From: Panonychus citri
Taxonomy: Eukaryota > Arthropoda > Arachnida > Trombidiformes > Tetranychidae
Direction: 5' to 3'
DNA length: 64,000 bases
NCBI RefSeq assembly: GCF_014898815.1
Contig: NW_026515407.1
Location: forward strand, 62,001 to 126,000
Below the pieces are notes generated by a model. The model had not been told where the DNA came from. It did not search any database and was given only the letters and a program-made list of their open reading frames with translations. This document shows, piece by piece, positions 8,776-20,721 of the stretch (its first letter is position 1; each line of letters opens with the position of its first letter). The translations under genes were made by a program, and so were the position numbers.

Positions 8776-8970
8776 GACGCGATTGGTGAGCAATCAATTT
8801 TCATTACAATTTAAATGTTTTTCTTAATTTTCATTGGATTTTTTTAATGTTGATCTTTTATTTTCTTTTCGTTAATTTGATTGCCTATTGGTACAATAGC
8901 ATTTTCCTTTTAGCCATTTCCTCAATGGTTCTCATAAGCTTTGGTAATTGTCAATCAGAAGCTGATCCTA
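8776..8970 (+). pseudogene. Gly/Ala/Lys-rich gene copy 4: intron 1 and start of exon 2 only
   Basis: This repeats the start of copy 2 (GACGCGATTGGTGAGCAATC...) one 1062-bp unit later. It keeps the signal-peptide part of exon 2 up to the codons for SEADP and then stops abruptly at 8970. The next base is the stop codon of an inverted spidroin-like fragment. It is a truncated third tandem unit. Confidence 0.8.
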
Positions 8971-9156
8971 TTAACCACCAAAATTAGGAAGAGGACCAGT
9001 TGCATAAACAGAACCACCATTTCGTCCAATATATCTTACAAGACGATAACCGCCTGGGGCATTACCAGGGTACTGACAGGATAAAGATGATACAAGTCCC
9101 ATGAAAATGATGATGGACAGGAAAAAATTGAAATTCACACGAAAATTGAAACTCAT
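8971..9156 (-). pseudogene. Spidroin-like gene copy C: signal peptide and linker only
   Basis: A minus-strand 61-aa frame with the same signal peptide as copies A and B (MSFNFRVNFNFFLSIIIFMG), followed by QYPGN and a short Gly-rich tail ending NFGG. The stop codon sits exactly at the junction with the truncated Gly/Ala/Lys-rich unit, so the C-terminal domain was lost by rearrangement. The upstream region (to about 9270 on the plus strand) keeps the CTTGATATAAGTGA promoter-like element and leader of copy B, so it may still be transcribed. It is probably nonfunctional. Confidence 0.7.
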
Positions 9157-9722
9157 TGTCTTTCTTTAAATTTAAACTGTTGAAAACTCTCACTTATATC
9201 AAGGTACAAATACAACTAAAGTGCTTTGTTTTATTCAAATGATTTCCCTTTCTATTGATTTTCCCACAATATTTGTTATTTTAACCTCGATAATGTTATC
9301 TGAATAAACTGAATAAATTGTTACGTCAATATCCATGAAATTATCACATGTTTTACTAACTTTATTTTAAATTTTACGAAAACCAATTTCACCAAAAGTG
9401 GAATCAGAAGCTTGGTAATTCATTGTGCCAATCAATGTATCAAAAAAAAAATTAAAACTCTATTAATTAATATTAAAAAAAGTTAACGAGCTCACAAAAA
9501 ATTAACTTTTAAAATTTAAAAGACCAAAAGTTACTTTTCCCGCCGAGAGATGTCGCCACTATAGCGAATGATTCAAATGTAAATACAAATGAAAATGTAA
9601 AAACAAAAATGTAATTAGAAATTAATCTCTGTGTTTCTTTAAATTGTTTCTTAGTTAATCTTTTGATTTTGTTAAATTTTGATTCCATTTAATCTCTGGG
9701 TGATACCTGGTTATCTGTTACC
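9157..9722. other. Intergenic region between spidroin-like copy C and COG3
   Basis: The first 110 bases are the inverted promoter of copy C. The rest is AT-rich and includes the COG3 leader. The COG3 start lies in GTTACCATGG, a good Kozak context. No other gene is seen. Confidence 0.5.
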
Positions 9723-12260
9723 ATGGTTGAAGCAATATCTTCAAGTGTTTATGATCTATGGGAAGGTGAAGATTCTCAACTGTGTCCATTGTCAAAAGAT
9801 CAAATTTCCATTCTAATTAAATTGGAAAAATTGACAGCAAATCAATTAGACAATGGAAATGATGGTGATGATGATGATTCAAATTGTAATGGTGTTAAAA
9901 AAGAATCAGCTGTTGGTGGATCTTTAAAGGATAGAAAAGGTTCACCAGATACTAATGGTAAAGATTTGGAATCTGAAGGCACCGGTCATTTGAATGTTCT
10001 TACTGATGCTCTTGGACATTTTAATAGCTTAAGGGATATTGAGAGATGGTTTGATTCAGTTGAGAGTCAATTGGAAAATGAAGATGAAATTAAATACAAA
10101 TGTTTACAGGATAATCTAGGAGCCTGTCAAGCGCTTTCCGGTCAAATTGATTGTCTCCTGGATAATTTGTATTATTTGAAGAAAATGTTTGAATCAAAGG
10201 CGAGCAAAATAACATCGGTCCATTCGATGTGTGAAAATATTTTACAACAAGAGAAAAGTTTATCCTTGACCATTAAAGGAATCGATGAGAAACTTGATTA
10301 TTTCAAAGAATTGGAGACGATGAAGAAACGATTGGGTTCATCTTCAGTTTTGATTCTAAATGAATCTCTAATGCCAACATTGAATCGTCTTGATGAGTGT
10401 ATCAATTTTCTTACCTGCAAACCAAATTACTTGGAAAGTGAACATTATATTGGACAATATAAAATCTTACAAGCAAATGCCCTGGAAACGATTAAAAAAT
10501 ATGCTATCAATTCAATTCAATCAGCTACCAAATCGGTGATGCCAGAATCGGGTGAAATTTTGGCTGATAATGATTCCGTTTTCACACTTTTCTATGGAAG
10601 ATTTCAAGCATCCTGTCATCGGATTAAATCATTGGTTACCATGATTGAGGAAAGAGTTGAAACTAATCCAATTTACCAGCAATATCTTGATGAATGTCAC
10701 CAAGTTTACTTCAAAGCAAGAGAATCGCTAATTGTTCCCGTTTTAACGGCAGCAATTGACGATACAGTTACAACTTGTGGTCGGAGTTATTGTACCTTAA
10801 GTCGTAATACCTGTCGTATGCTTGTACATATTTGTAAAGATGAGCATCAATTGTTTTATCAATTTTTTACTTCACCTTCACAATTTTTAATCGATTTTCT
10901 TGAAAGTTTATGTCACCATGTTTACGATGTTCTTAGACCCATAGTGATCCATATAAATCATTTGGAAACACTTTCGGAACTTTGTTGTATCCTGAGAAGC
11001 GAAGGAAGCGAAGAGTTTACATCAATTCTCGGAAATGAAACGCTCTCATTTGGCCGAGCTCTTAATTCACTTTTACAAGATGTCCAAGAACGTTTAGTCT
11101 ATCGAACTGCTATTTATATACAAACGAATCTTGTCGAATATGTTCCAGCTCCTGGTGACCTTGCCTATCCAGAGAAATTGGAAATGATGGAAAGTATCGC
11201 CGAGTGTTTATCAACCAATCCTCCTGGAACTTTGGTTAGAAGTGATTCTTTATCATCAATAACATCAACCACTCTTTCGGACATTTCACTGGCCACTTAT
11301 AATGATTCATCTTTCGGTAGATACTTCAAGATCACCAGCCGATATTCATGGGATGTGGTATCCAACCGTTAGACGGACAATAATGTGCCTTGCAAAATTG
11401 TACCGATCGTTGGACAAATCGGCTTTCCAACGATTAGCTCAAGAGGTTGTAGCCGGTTGTTTGGAATCATTAAAACGAGCCGGTTCAGAGATTAGTAAAA
11501 ACAAGAGTCTCTCCGATGGATGTTTATTTCTAATTAAACATTTACTAATTGTTCGAGAACAGATAACACCATTTAGGATTGAATGTATAGTTCGAGAAGT
11601 GGAAATTGATTTTAGTCGAGTTAAAACAGCGGCACTTAATTTATTCAATAATGGGAGAAATATTTTCAGCCTTAAAAGTAATAACGGCTTGTTACAATTT
11701 CTATTTGAAGTTCCTGGTGCACCTCAAGTTGTCGACCACATTCTGGACCCTCAAAGGATAGTGGACACTGAGATCAAAAGTACTTGTGAAAAGTTTATCA
11801 ATCAAAGTGCTAACAGTTTATTGAGCACAATTAAACCTCACCTTGAATTACTCCGCCGATGTATTAAAGTTCCAGCCGCTTCTGCGAGTTTACCATCAGT
11901 CGAAGAGTTAAATAAACTTCTAGTGGAACTGAATCTTCATTTGGAAACAACAAATTCATCGATTCGTAAATCGATGTCCCTCTATTTAGCTAATCCAGAT
12001 ACGGAAAATATTCTATTCAATCCAATTAAGGTAATAATCTAATGATGACTTTCCAAATTAATTCTCAATGATATTGACCTTCTCTCTCCCTCTTTATCTA
12101 GAACAAAGTTCTTAAACAATTAGACGAATTTGGAAAGGCAATCAACACCGTTTATAATAAAGACAATCAGAATTCAATTAAATTATCACCGATGGAAACC
12201 TTTGAAAAGCTATTAACTGCTCCTAATTTAAATGATTCAAGTGGATCAACTACATCATAG
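9723..12260 (+). CDS. COG3: Conserved oligomeric Golgi complex subunit 3 (COG3/Sec34), with one frameshift
   Basis: COG3 is a lobe A subunit of the COG tethering complex, which acts in retrograde traffic within the Golgi. Exons are 9723-12030 and 12102-12260, about 821 aa if one base is skipped; human COG3 is 828 aa. The N-terminal part shows HFNSLRDIERWFDSVESQLE and a long helical region. The middle reads VPAPGDLAYPEKLEMMESIA, and the C-terminal part SPADIHGMWYPTVRRTIMCL and SMSLYLANPDTENILFNPIK. The frame changes between about 11302 and 11325: the upstream frame runs to a stop at 11372, while the conserved ADIHGMWYP continues in the +1 frame. Total exon length is 3n+1, consistent with one extra base. 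COG3 is a housekeeping gene, so a sequencing or assembly error or a private indel is more likely than real loss. Confidence 0.9.
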
Positions 12261-12502
12261 AATCAATTTTCATCACTAATCCTTTACCTCAATCCGTTAT
12301 AATCATTTTTTACCCATGGGATTATCCAGTTGCAAACTAAGTAACCAAAAAGTTTTTATTTTAAATTAATAAAAAAAATGGACAATCATAATTTATATTG
12401 ATATTAAATCTGAAAATGTTTATTTTGTAAAATATTTCATAAAATCCAAACAATTGTTTATTCTGGTCAAGTTTTTCTCACAAAATCGGCGACAACTTTG
12501 TT

Positions 12503-14191
12503 TTATTCACAAAATTTAAGCGAATGATATTCCTCATCTTCTTTTTTTTTCTTGCTGTTTTCATCGACCGGAATCCATCCTTTTTCTTGATGGAATTGTA
12601 GGCCATTAGCAGCGCCTGCGACACGTGATAGAGAGTCAAATTCCTTGGTTCTAAGTAGATATGGATCGTAAAGATAGGGTACGAAAAAGTGATCGTCTCC
12701 AATTTCACCTTTAACTAAACTTCGATATAGCTTCTTGTTAAAAACATCGACATCATATCGGTCGCCAAAGTCCCTCTTTCCAATGAATTCAATGTACCTG
12801 TTACGTTTTCTGCAACATTCGTTGACGACGTAGTCAACCTTCCAGCTGAGCCTTACCGCATTTCGGAGATCCAACACGTCGAGTTCTGGCAAAAGCTCGA
12901 AAATCTCTGCGACATTCTCGTCAACGATTTCAAAATTATTTCGAATTGCCAATCGTTTCAAGCAAGGAAACTTGATCAACGTTTTTCGAATCGTGTCCCA
13001 CGGTTGAATACATTCAGTCTAATTTCAAAAGATGAAATCAATAACAATTAATTGAATCAAAAATGATTGAGAAAATAAAAGGATACTAACCCAGTAGTCG
13101 ATAGTCAAATCTTTCAGGTTGTAGTTTTTGATGTTCTCATTAACAACGAAACCCCTAACACTTGCAGGAAAACGGATCTTAGCTTCAACAAGGTTAGGAC
13201 ACAAGTCCAGAAAGTCCAACGCAACCGATTTTTCAAGATAACGTGCAACCGCTGGACTGATCGGCTGGATTTCAGTAAACACCAGAACTTTCAGATTGGT
13301 CAGTTCGGCCTTGCCTTTACAATCAGAAACCCAACCTAGTGTCGAAATCAAAGTGGACATGATGAATGGTCTTTTAGAAAATTCGAAATGAAAAAAGGAA
13401 ACAAAATTTTACCTGAAGTAGCTTTGAAATAAAGTCTTTCCAGATTACGAAAAGATGAAGTATTGTCCAAGAATAGACTTAATTTTCCGAACGATATTGA
13501 TAATTGTTTCAATTGCCTTCCTACTTGTGGTTCACAGATATAAGGAACCAAATCAATACCCTGATAAATCGTAAGGTTTCGAGTGTAAACGCAAAAGCTT
13601 TCAGTCGGGTGGTCTTTATTCATGGTATCGACAAACCCTCGTAATTGAGGTCCTATTTTAGCCACTTGCTGATTCAAACTTCGTCCATAAACATAAGAAT
13701 AGGTCGGTATATTAAACAGGTCAACAAACTTTACGTTTGAAAATATAAAGAAAAATTACCATTGGTCAGTATCAATTGAATGGTCAACATGTAAATTCAA
13801 ACTTTACCTTTACGTTTGGTAGATACTCTGAGTCTAGATTGAGGAACATCCGTCTTAAGCAAGATCTTTTGAGGCACTGGTTGACCTCAAGTCTCAAAGT
13901 ATTCAGAGGAAATTCCGATTTATTTAGTTCATCAGCGCCAATAACGTACTCGAATTTTTTCATTCGCCTTTTAACTGCACTTCCCCATCGTTTACAAACT
14001 GATATAAGTTGGAACACAAGAGTTGAAATAATAATAATAATTGTTAAGTTGCATTTTAATCCAAATGGAAATTAATTCTTACCGTTTCTACAACTGTCCA
14101 AATTTGGATAGTCGTTTAAGTAAGTTAAAATGAGATCGAGAATGTCATTCTCTAGATCATCGAAGGTGATCGGTTTACTTATTGAAGTCAT
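12503..14191 (-). CDS. F-box protein with leucine-rich-repeat-like C-terminal region
   Basis: Five exons on the minus strand (14191-14083, 13998-13808, 13728-13413, 13335-13091, 13018-12503), all in phase, 458 aa. The N-terminus reads ITFDDLENDILDLILTYLND then CRNVCKRWGSAVKRRMKKFE, a typical F-box with the VCKRW helix formed across the first splice. The remainder has spaced Leu/Asn/Cys motifs (LKQLSISFGKLSLFLDNTSS, LTNLKVLVFTE, LKDLTIDYW, LLPELDVLDLRNAVRLSW) like irregular leucine-rich repeats. Such proteins recruit substrates to SCF (Skp1-Cullin-F-box) ubiquitin ligases. The Lys-rich C-terminus (ENSKKKKEDEEYHSLKF) is unusual. It lies tail to tail with COG3, 242 bp apart. The substrate is unknown. 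Confidence 0.8.
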
Positions 14192-14660
14192 TTTTAAAAA
14201 TTGTAAATTCGATTAGTGTAACAATTAACAATAATTAGAAACAATTAGTCACGTTTAATTAAAGTTTAAAACTTAAAATTAACTTTATGATGTTCGCGAG
14301 TAAAATGAAGACGATTCAATGATGTCCAGCACTTTTATAACTAAAGTTATAGTAAATACCAGAGATACGATGACCAAGGTCCAAGCTCGTTGACCCATTA
14401 AATGTATCAGAAAATGTTATTAAAACGCTATTAGATTGTATCTAAATAAAATATAAAGTACTTTTTAAATGCTCGAAAGTTTATTTACTTTTCAAGTTGC
14501 TCGATAAATAAGTTGATACTAAATTTGAAGTAAAAGTAATTTAATGATAACAAAGACACGAGGGAAAAAATTGAGATTCAAATTGTCTTTGAACAACAAT
14601 TAATATAAGAATTTATTAAAATTGGTTAAGTTTGATTAGATTTCTAAGATTATCAATCAA
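14192..14660. other. Spacer between the F-box gene start and the DUF1397-like gene end
   Basis: AT-rich. It holds the promoter and leader of the minus-strand F-box gene and the 3' untranslated region of the minus-strand secreted gene. No other feature was recognised. Confidence 0.45.
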
Positions 14661-15602
14661 TTAGAAGCCAATATTTGGATAGAAGAGGGAAAAATATTTT
14701 GAGAAAACGTTGTCGCTATTACGACCTTTGGGTCGACGCTTAACTGAAGGTAAAACTTTTCGACAAAATTTGGACTCGGGATCGTATTTCTTTGGTTGAC
14801 AAACATATTGAGGTACACCTATGGAAGAGAGAGAGAGAGAGAGTTTAATTATAATTCAAAAGATAATCAATGAATTTATTAATTGTAATTTACCTCCGGT
14901 GAAAGCATTGAAATAGTCGAGAAAAGCTTGAGAAGCATTTTCACCTGGTTGACACTGTTCTTTGACCATACTGGACATTAAGATGAAAAGAAACAAAGAA
15001 AGAGTTATGAGTTTAGTTTGGTGCGAATTTCCATTTAACTTAGTCAGAACTTACTCTTTAGAACATTCGATCCAAGTTCGATAACCACAACAGGCTAATC
15101 CAACTCGATTTGAGTAATCAACTTGCTCTTCCATTGACTCTAATGTGGACTGAAATTTAGCGACACATTTGCGTTTAAAGGGTTGAGCCAATTGGACATC
15201 ATTTATGCACCTTGCATGTTCCAGGTAATCTAATTAAGAATCAGGTAGTTTATTATAACATGTCCATTAGTTTTAATCATAATTAGGACCTGGAAAAGTC
15301 TATTCAATTGTTGACTCAAGTTCTATATAAATATTTACACACAATTTCCTGGAAATTTTGAAACCTTGAAAATGACAATTTAATGTTTACCGTTTCCTTG
15401 AATTTCATTTGAATCCTTGGTCAAGTAGTGGACACAAACTGGACACAATGTAACGGGCAAACATTTTCCTAACGCTCATTTTGTTTGTCAATTGTTTACA
15501 ATCAATTGATTTGCTTATATCCGATTAAGTGTCAACTAATTGTCAACAGTTTTTTATGTTCAACAATTTAAAATATACCAAAAGTTGGGATTAATTAAAT
15601 TA

Positions 15603-15663
<61 letters not shown>

Positions 15664-17283
15664 GATTAACTAATTGTCCTCGGTTAATTTTTCATGGTAA
15701 ATTGTGATTAAACAAAGGTCAAAAGCTGATTTAGTTAATCATGGTTGGTTAATCATTTTGGCAACAAATCACCAACAGTAATTAAAAATCATGTTAATGA
15801 AAAAGTTTGTAACTAATATCAATTTAAAATCTAATATAAACATTATGTTGACTATTAATTATCACTATCATTTGGCAACAATTAAAATTTCCGAGTTAAA
15901 TCAATTTATTGATTGGGTAATAATAGTAAAACGAAAATATAATTTGTTAATTTATGTATCAATTATTATGAGAAAGTTAATTATAATTCATTTGCCCTTC
16001 TAATTATTATACCAATTTAAATCAATTGAACAGGAAATTTTTGTAATTAAAGCAATTTATAATCAAAACAATTAACTCAATTAACGCAACAATAGAGGAA
16101 ATGAAAAATTTACAATTAACTCAACTATTAATAAATTACAAAGACTAAGACAGTTTATATTCAACTAATCAATCAACTGTTAATTACTTGGATGATTAAT
16201 TAATTCATAAAGTTTGATCGGTCAAGTGATTTTCAAGGTTTTTGCAAAACTTTTCAATGAAATTGTCCCATTCAATTAGATTAGTAACTAGTTAATCCTA
16301 AGGATTTGATCAACAAATCATCGCGATGATTAAGTTAATTGTAATTAAGGTCACTCACTGTTCTTTGTGTCTCCATTACGACAAAATGGTTTGACATTAT
16401 TAACATAAACCTCATTGACCAGAACAAACATTTCCTGTGACAAAGCGGTTCCACATTGGGTGAAAAAGGTTTGAACACAATCAGTTACATTTTTAATTGT
16501 TCTAATTAAAGGAGAAAGAGGAAAAAGAGAAAAATTAACAATTAGTAAACTAGATCATCCATATATTTAAATTGTTTGTTTAAATTACTTGATTACAACA
16601 GGTAATCTTAATCATTTGGTAAATCAAGTGAAAACAGCGTCAAAATAATTTTGATATTGAAGGAAATTTAAAATGACAATTTGACCTGAAAACAACAATT
16701 TGTTGATTATTAACTGTTTGATTTTACAGATTGATTTTAATTAAAACAAGAAGATGATTAATTAATAATCTTAACTGTAAATTATTTATATAAAGATCAA
16801 GGTTAAAGTGAATAATTTAAAATGAAAGTGTTTCCAATTTGATTTGCAAAATGATATGATTAAGATTGACCATTTTAGCCGATTGGGGTAAAAGTTGAAA
16901 TGATTACGAGCTTAATTGTTGACCATTCTATTAGATTAACAATCAGATAATTAACTTACCTGCAAAGTAATGCATGTTCCCTACGATTAAGGGCAAGTCC
17001 GGTTGTATTGGGCCGATGGCTAAAGTAAAACAAAGGTTTGATACAATCGTCCATCCCTTGCCAATGGCACTCAGGTAATTTTCGTGCTCGTCGTTGACCA
17101 TCACAAGGATTAACGGTTATCAATATAAATCCAATGGTCAAGAAAATAAAAACTAATCCAAATGGACAAATACACAGGAAACAATTGATTATCAATTGGA
17201 AAAAGAAATGGATAAATATTAGTTATCAATGTTTAACGAGCTTAACAGTTAAAGGGCTTACATTTTAATGTATTTGAAACCAT
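14661..17283 (-). CDS. Secreted Cys-rich protein resembling arthropod 27-kDa hemolymph glycoprotein (DUF1397-like)
   Basis: Seven exons on the minus strand (17283-17262, 17152-16960, 16501-16359, 15468-15391, 15229-15055, 14970-14894, 14818-14661), 281 aa with consistent phases. The signal peptide MVSNTLKFFIFLTIGFILIT is built across the first splice, followed by NPCDGQRRARK. The mature part has regularly spaced cysteines: CHWQGMDDCIKPL, ALLCRTIKNVTDCVQTFFTQ, LACCGYRTWIECSKDMVKEQ. It ends in a basic tail. The spacing resembles the DUF1397 family of insect hemolymph and ovary glycoproteins, a similarity recalled by pattern only. Exon 4 (78 nt, encoding KCLPVTLCPVC) is phase-neutral with a weak acceptor and could be a cassette exon. 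NTT and NVT are possible N-glycosylation sites. Confidence 0.6.
15606..15660. repeat. (CT)n microsatellite
   Basis: About 27 uninterrupted CT units inside an intron of the minus-strand DUF1397-like gene. On the transcribed strand this is a (GA)n tract. Confidence 0.95.
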
Positions 17284-19033
17284 GATTAGCTAAATAGTCG
17301 TAACAATTAAGGTGAGAAATTGATACAATCGGCTTAATCAAATTATACTAATTCGATGTTGATTGTTGATGTTACAATTTGAGGAGAAACAAAAATAAAA
17401 AAGTTAACCTGAACTGGTCAATGTTTATACTTGAAATGAGTTTCTATTTAATATCATTCCAATTCTGATGATGATCATCATGATCTTGTAAGAAGATTAA
17501 TTAACTTAATTATCGTTTTTGAGTGAGAAAAGAGAAAGTGATTTAGTGAAAACAAGTTTCCAACAGTTAAGAATCAATGATTGAACTGAATGTATATTAA
17601 TATTTTTTTTCCCTGAAACAGAAAATGAACTCTTCATTGGAGAAGATGATGAAGAAGAAAAAATTTCCATGATATATTTCATCAAGAACTCAGGGAAAAT
17701 CCATGACGTTGATTACATGGAATCTTAGTAATCAAATTTAATTCTGTTATCAACTAATTATTATTATTATTTCAAGAATACTAATCAACGTTTAGATATT
17801 GATAAGTTTCTTCCTTGCAATCAAACCTAACAATCAATTTCAAAGGCTCGTCTTTAAATTAGATTTTTTTCTTCTTCAATCAACTAATGGTAATGATTAA
17901 TTAATTGTAAACTCGTTTTCATGTTGTTGTTGTTGTTAATTGTAATTGAATAATTTTATTGTCGTTTACAAGTCAAGTTATCATTTAATCACAATTCATA
18001 AAACTAAATGCCTTCCGGTCAATTTTCACTACGTTTCAGTTAAATAAGTTGAGACATTTTGTCAACAATTAAACGGTAACAATTTAAATCATTTCTATTT
18101 GGGTGTTGTTATAAATATGAAAATCAGCTGATTTTGATGCACAACAATTAGTTAATTGTATTCGATTCCGTTTAGGACAATGTTCTTCCCTTTGTTCCCA
18201 ATCCAAGTTCTTGTTTAATTGTTTGAATTATTAACTATTGATGATTTGATTGTTTGGGAATTGATTGATTAGTATTGAAACTTGATTTCGGTACATTTGT
18301 ATTTTAATATTTCGATGAAATCAAACTAATTAACTGATCACTTTAGGGCAATCAAAGGGTAAAAAACGATTGGGAATTTGATTTTGTCAGGCCAATGGTC
18401 TTGCAATCAACAATTAAATCTTGATTTGTTACTAATCACTGGCAAGTTGATTGCTAATATGCCAATGATTAAATTCAATTTTGAAAGTTTATTCATTGAT
18501 TACAATCGATGGTTTCAACGATAATTAAAAAGACATCACGTCTTTAATCACGTAAGAATCAACTAATGGTCAGTTGTTTATCGTTTTAATTGCCTTGGGT
18601 CTAATTGTGTCCTTCATTTGTTTATATTTGTCTTTTAATTGTGAATGAAAAAAAACTTACTAAGTTTATACAAAAAAAGTAAACATCAAAAAACTGATCG
18701 GGATTATAATCAAAATCAAAAGTTTAATTGCTATCAAAACAATTGAACGTAAATAAAAAGTATCAAGTGTTTGTAACAATTAAATGAAAACCCATTTTTT
18801 AATACAAAGTAATCAGCTTTAAAAGCCACTCCATTGATAGCATTCAATTAAATCACTCAACGATCAAGATGATGGTTAAAGAGCCGTAAATTAAATTACA
18901 ATGTGAATTTTTTGTCAAACCAGTGATCGAGCAGCAATTAACAGAGTCATCGATTAGATTAATGATCGAAGGTCAGTTCGAGATTGAGTTCGGTTTATCC
19001 CGATGGTCATAGATACAGAAAAAGTGTCAGTAG
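17284..19033. other. Intergenic region, no gene seen
   Basis: AT-rich sequence with many AATTGT/ACAATT words and a (GTT)n run near 17922-17937. No conserved exon or RNA gene was recognised. The last bases run into the duplicated upstream region of the next Gly/Ala/Lys-rich gene. Confidence 0.5.
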
Positions 19034-19422
19034 AAAAAAAATCGAAGCAACAATTGAAGTAAAAATGGACGACAGAGTAAATACAAAGGGGGAAAGTCCG
19101 TAAAATCGTCCAAGTGCACTGGACCTTAATTCAAGATCATTGTCGTTTTTGTGTTCGAAATTTTTTACTTTCGAATATTTTTCTCTCTTTTTTTTTCTTC
19201 GTGAACGAATTTTGTCACTCGAAAACTCGTAAATCCATACTTCCTCCTCCTTAACTCCCTCTTTTACTCTTTCTTTTTCTCTTTCTAATTTTTTTCCTTC
19301 TCCAGCGGGTTATCCTTTTGTGTCGAAACCAACGGCGGCTTAACTGGTCTACCTAAGGTCACACCTTTTTCACCTGAACACCAACGACGGGAAATGATTG
19401 AGTCTAAAAACTTCAATTTTAG

Positions 19423-19430
19423 TATAAATA
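19423..19430 (+). promoter_or_regulatory. TATA box of the distant Gly/Ala/Lys-rich gene copy
   Basis: TATAAATA with the initiator TCAGT at 19456-19460, identical in spacing to the copy at 6417. Confidence 0.65.
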
Positions 19431-19625
19431 GTTAATCTTGGATTACGATTAAGTATCAGTTCAATCGTTGACAATTCAGAGTTAACAATCAACTAAACTT
19501 TTATTAGAAAGTTTTTAGTAACTTTTTTCTTTGTGTTTTCCAAATCTAAATCATTAATTGGATTAAATTGTTCACCATTTTTCATTAATTGTGCAACGTT
19601 AATAGCGACAAATCTTTAGCCCAAA

Positions 19626-20716
19626 ATGAATATGCGATTGGTGAGAAATCAATTTTCATTACAATTTAAATGTTTTTGTTAATTTCCCATTGGATTTAAT
19701 GTTTTTTTCTTTTATTTATTTTCTCTCCGTTAATTTGATTGTTGGTTTTTCTCAATCAATGATTGTTAATTGTTACAATAGGTTTTCCTTTTAGCCATTT
19801 TCTCAATGGTTCTCATAAGCTTTGGTAATTGTCAATCAGAAGCTGATCCTAATGAATTAGAAGATGCTGAAGATAATTTTGAGGATGAGGAAGCTGAAGA
19901 AGGTGTCGAGACTCGAGCCAAGAGAGAGATCGGCTCAGATTTAGAAGAAGCTGAAACAGGTTATGGCGGTAAAGGAGGTGCTGGTGTTGTCGCTCACAAG
20001 GGAGGTAAAAAAGGAGCCGCTGCTGCAGGTTTCAAAGCTGGAAAAGCTGGTAAGTGATACTCATCAAAATCCCATGGACTTTGGTAAAGTTCACCCATAG
20101 TTGAATATCAACTGATATGAAAATATTTCAATTCTTCAGGCAAAGCTGGATTCAAAGCCGGAGCTGCTGGTAAAAAGGGTGCTGCCGCTTTCGGTGCTGC
20201 TGGAGCCGCTGGAGGTAAGTAAATGTTACAACTTAATTGGTAACAGTCATTAATGCTGAATCTCATGGTGGGGAAATTATTTCTCTCTCGAATAATTCAG
20301 GCAAGAAAGGAGCCGCTGTTAAGAAAGGATTTGCCGCTGGTGCATTCGGTAAGAAATTCGGAAAGAAAGGAGGATTCGTGAAAGCTGGAGGTGCTGGATA
20401 CAACAAGAAAATCGGAGTAATCAAGAAGTTCGGAGTTAGCCAAGGATTCAAATTCGGAAAGGCCGCTGGTTTCGGTGCTGCTGGTGGAGCCATGGGTGGT
20501 AAGGCTGCTAAGGGTGGTTTCGCTGGTGCCGCTGGTGCTGCAGGATTCAAGAAGGGCGCTAAGGGAGGCAAGAAAGGATTCGCTGCTGGTGCTGGATTCA
20601 AAGCCGGAGGAAAGGCAGGAGCCGCTGGTTCAGCTGGATTCAAGAAGGCCGCTGGTGCTGCAGGAGCCGCTGGTGTCAAGAAAGGTGTCGCCGGAGGCAA
20701 AGGTTTCTTGGGTTAA
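19626..20716 (+). CDS. Secreted Gly/Ala/Lys-rich protein with acidic pro-segment, distant intact copy
   Basis: Exons 19626-19640, 19782-20049, 20140-20214 and 20301-20716 encode 257 aa that appear identical to the product of the 6620-7706 gene: signal peptide, acidic segment, RAKR site and Gly/Ala/Lys/Phe repeats. It has its own promoter and leader, so the dose of this protein is doubled. Differences from copy 1 seem to be silent (GAGATT to GAGATC, GCCGGA to GCTGGA) or intronic. This points to a very recent duplication or gene conversion. Function as for copy 1: structural, silk or adhesive, inferred from composition. Confidence 0.8.
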
Positions 20717-20721
20717 TCTAA

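Larger units (their letters stand above)
19034..20721. repeat. Segmental duplication, copy 2 (promoter plus Gly/Ala/Lys-rich gene)
   Basis: The second copy of 6061-7713, same strand, about 13 kb downstream. It includes the GGACGACAGAGTAAATACAA block, the TATA/initiator pair, all four exons and introns, and stops just after TTAATCTAATT. The intact coding sequence differs from copy 1 by only a few silent changes. Confidence 0.85.
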
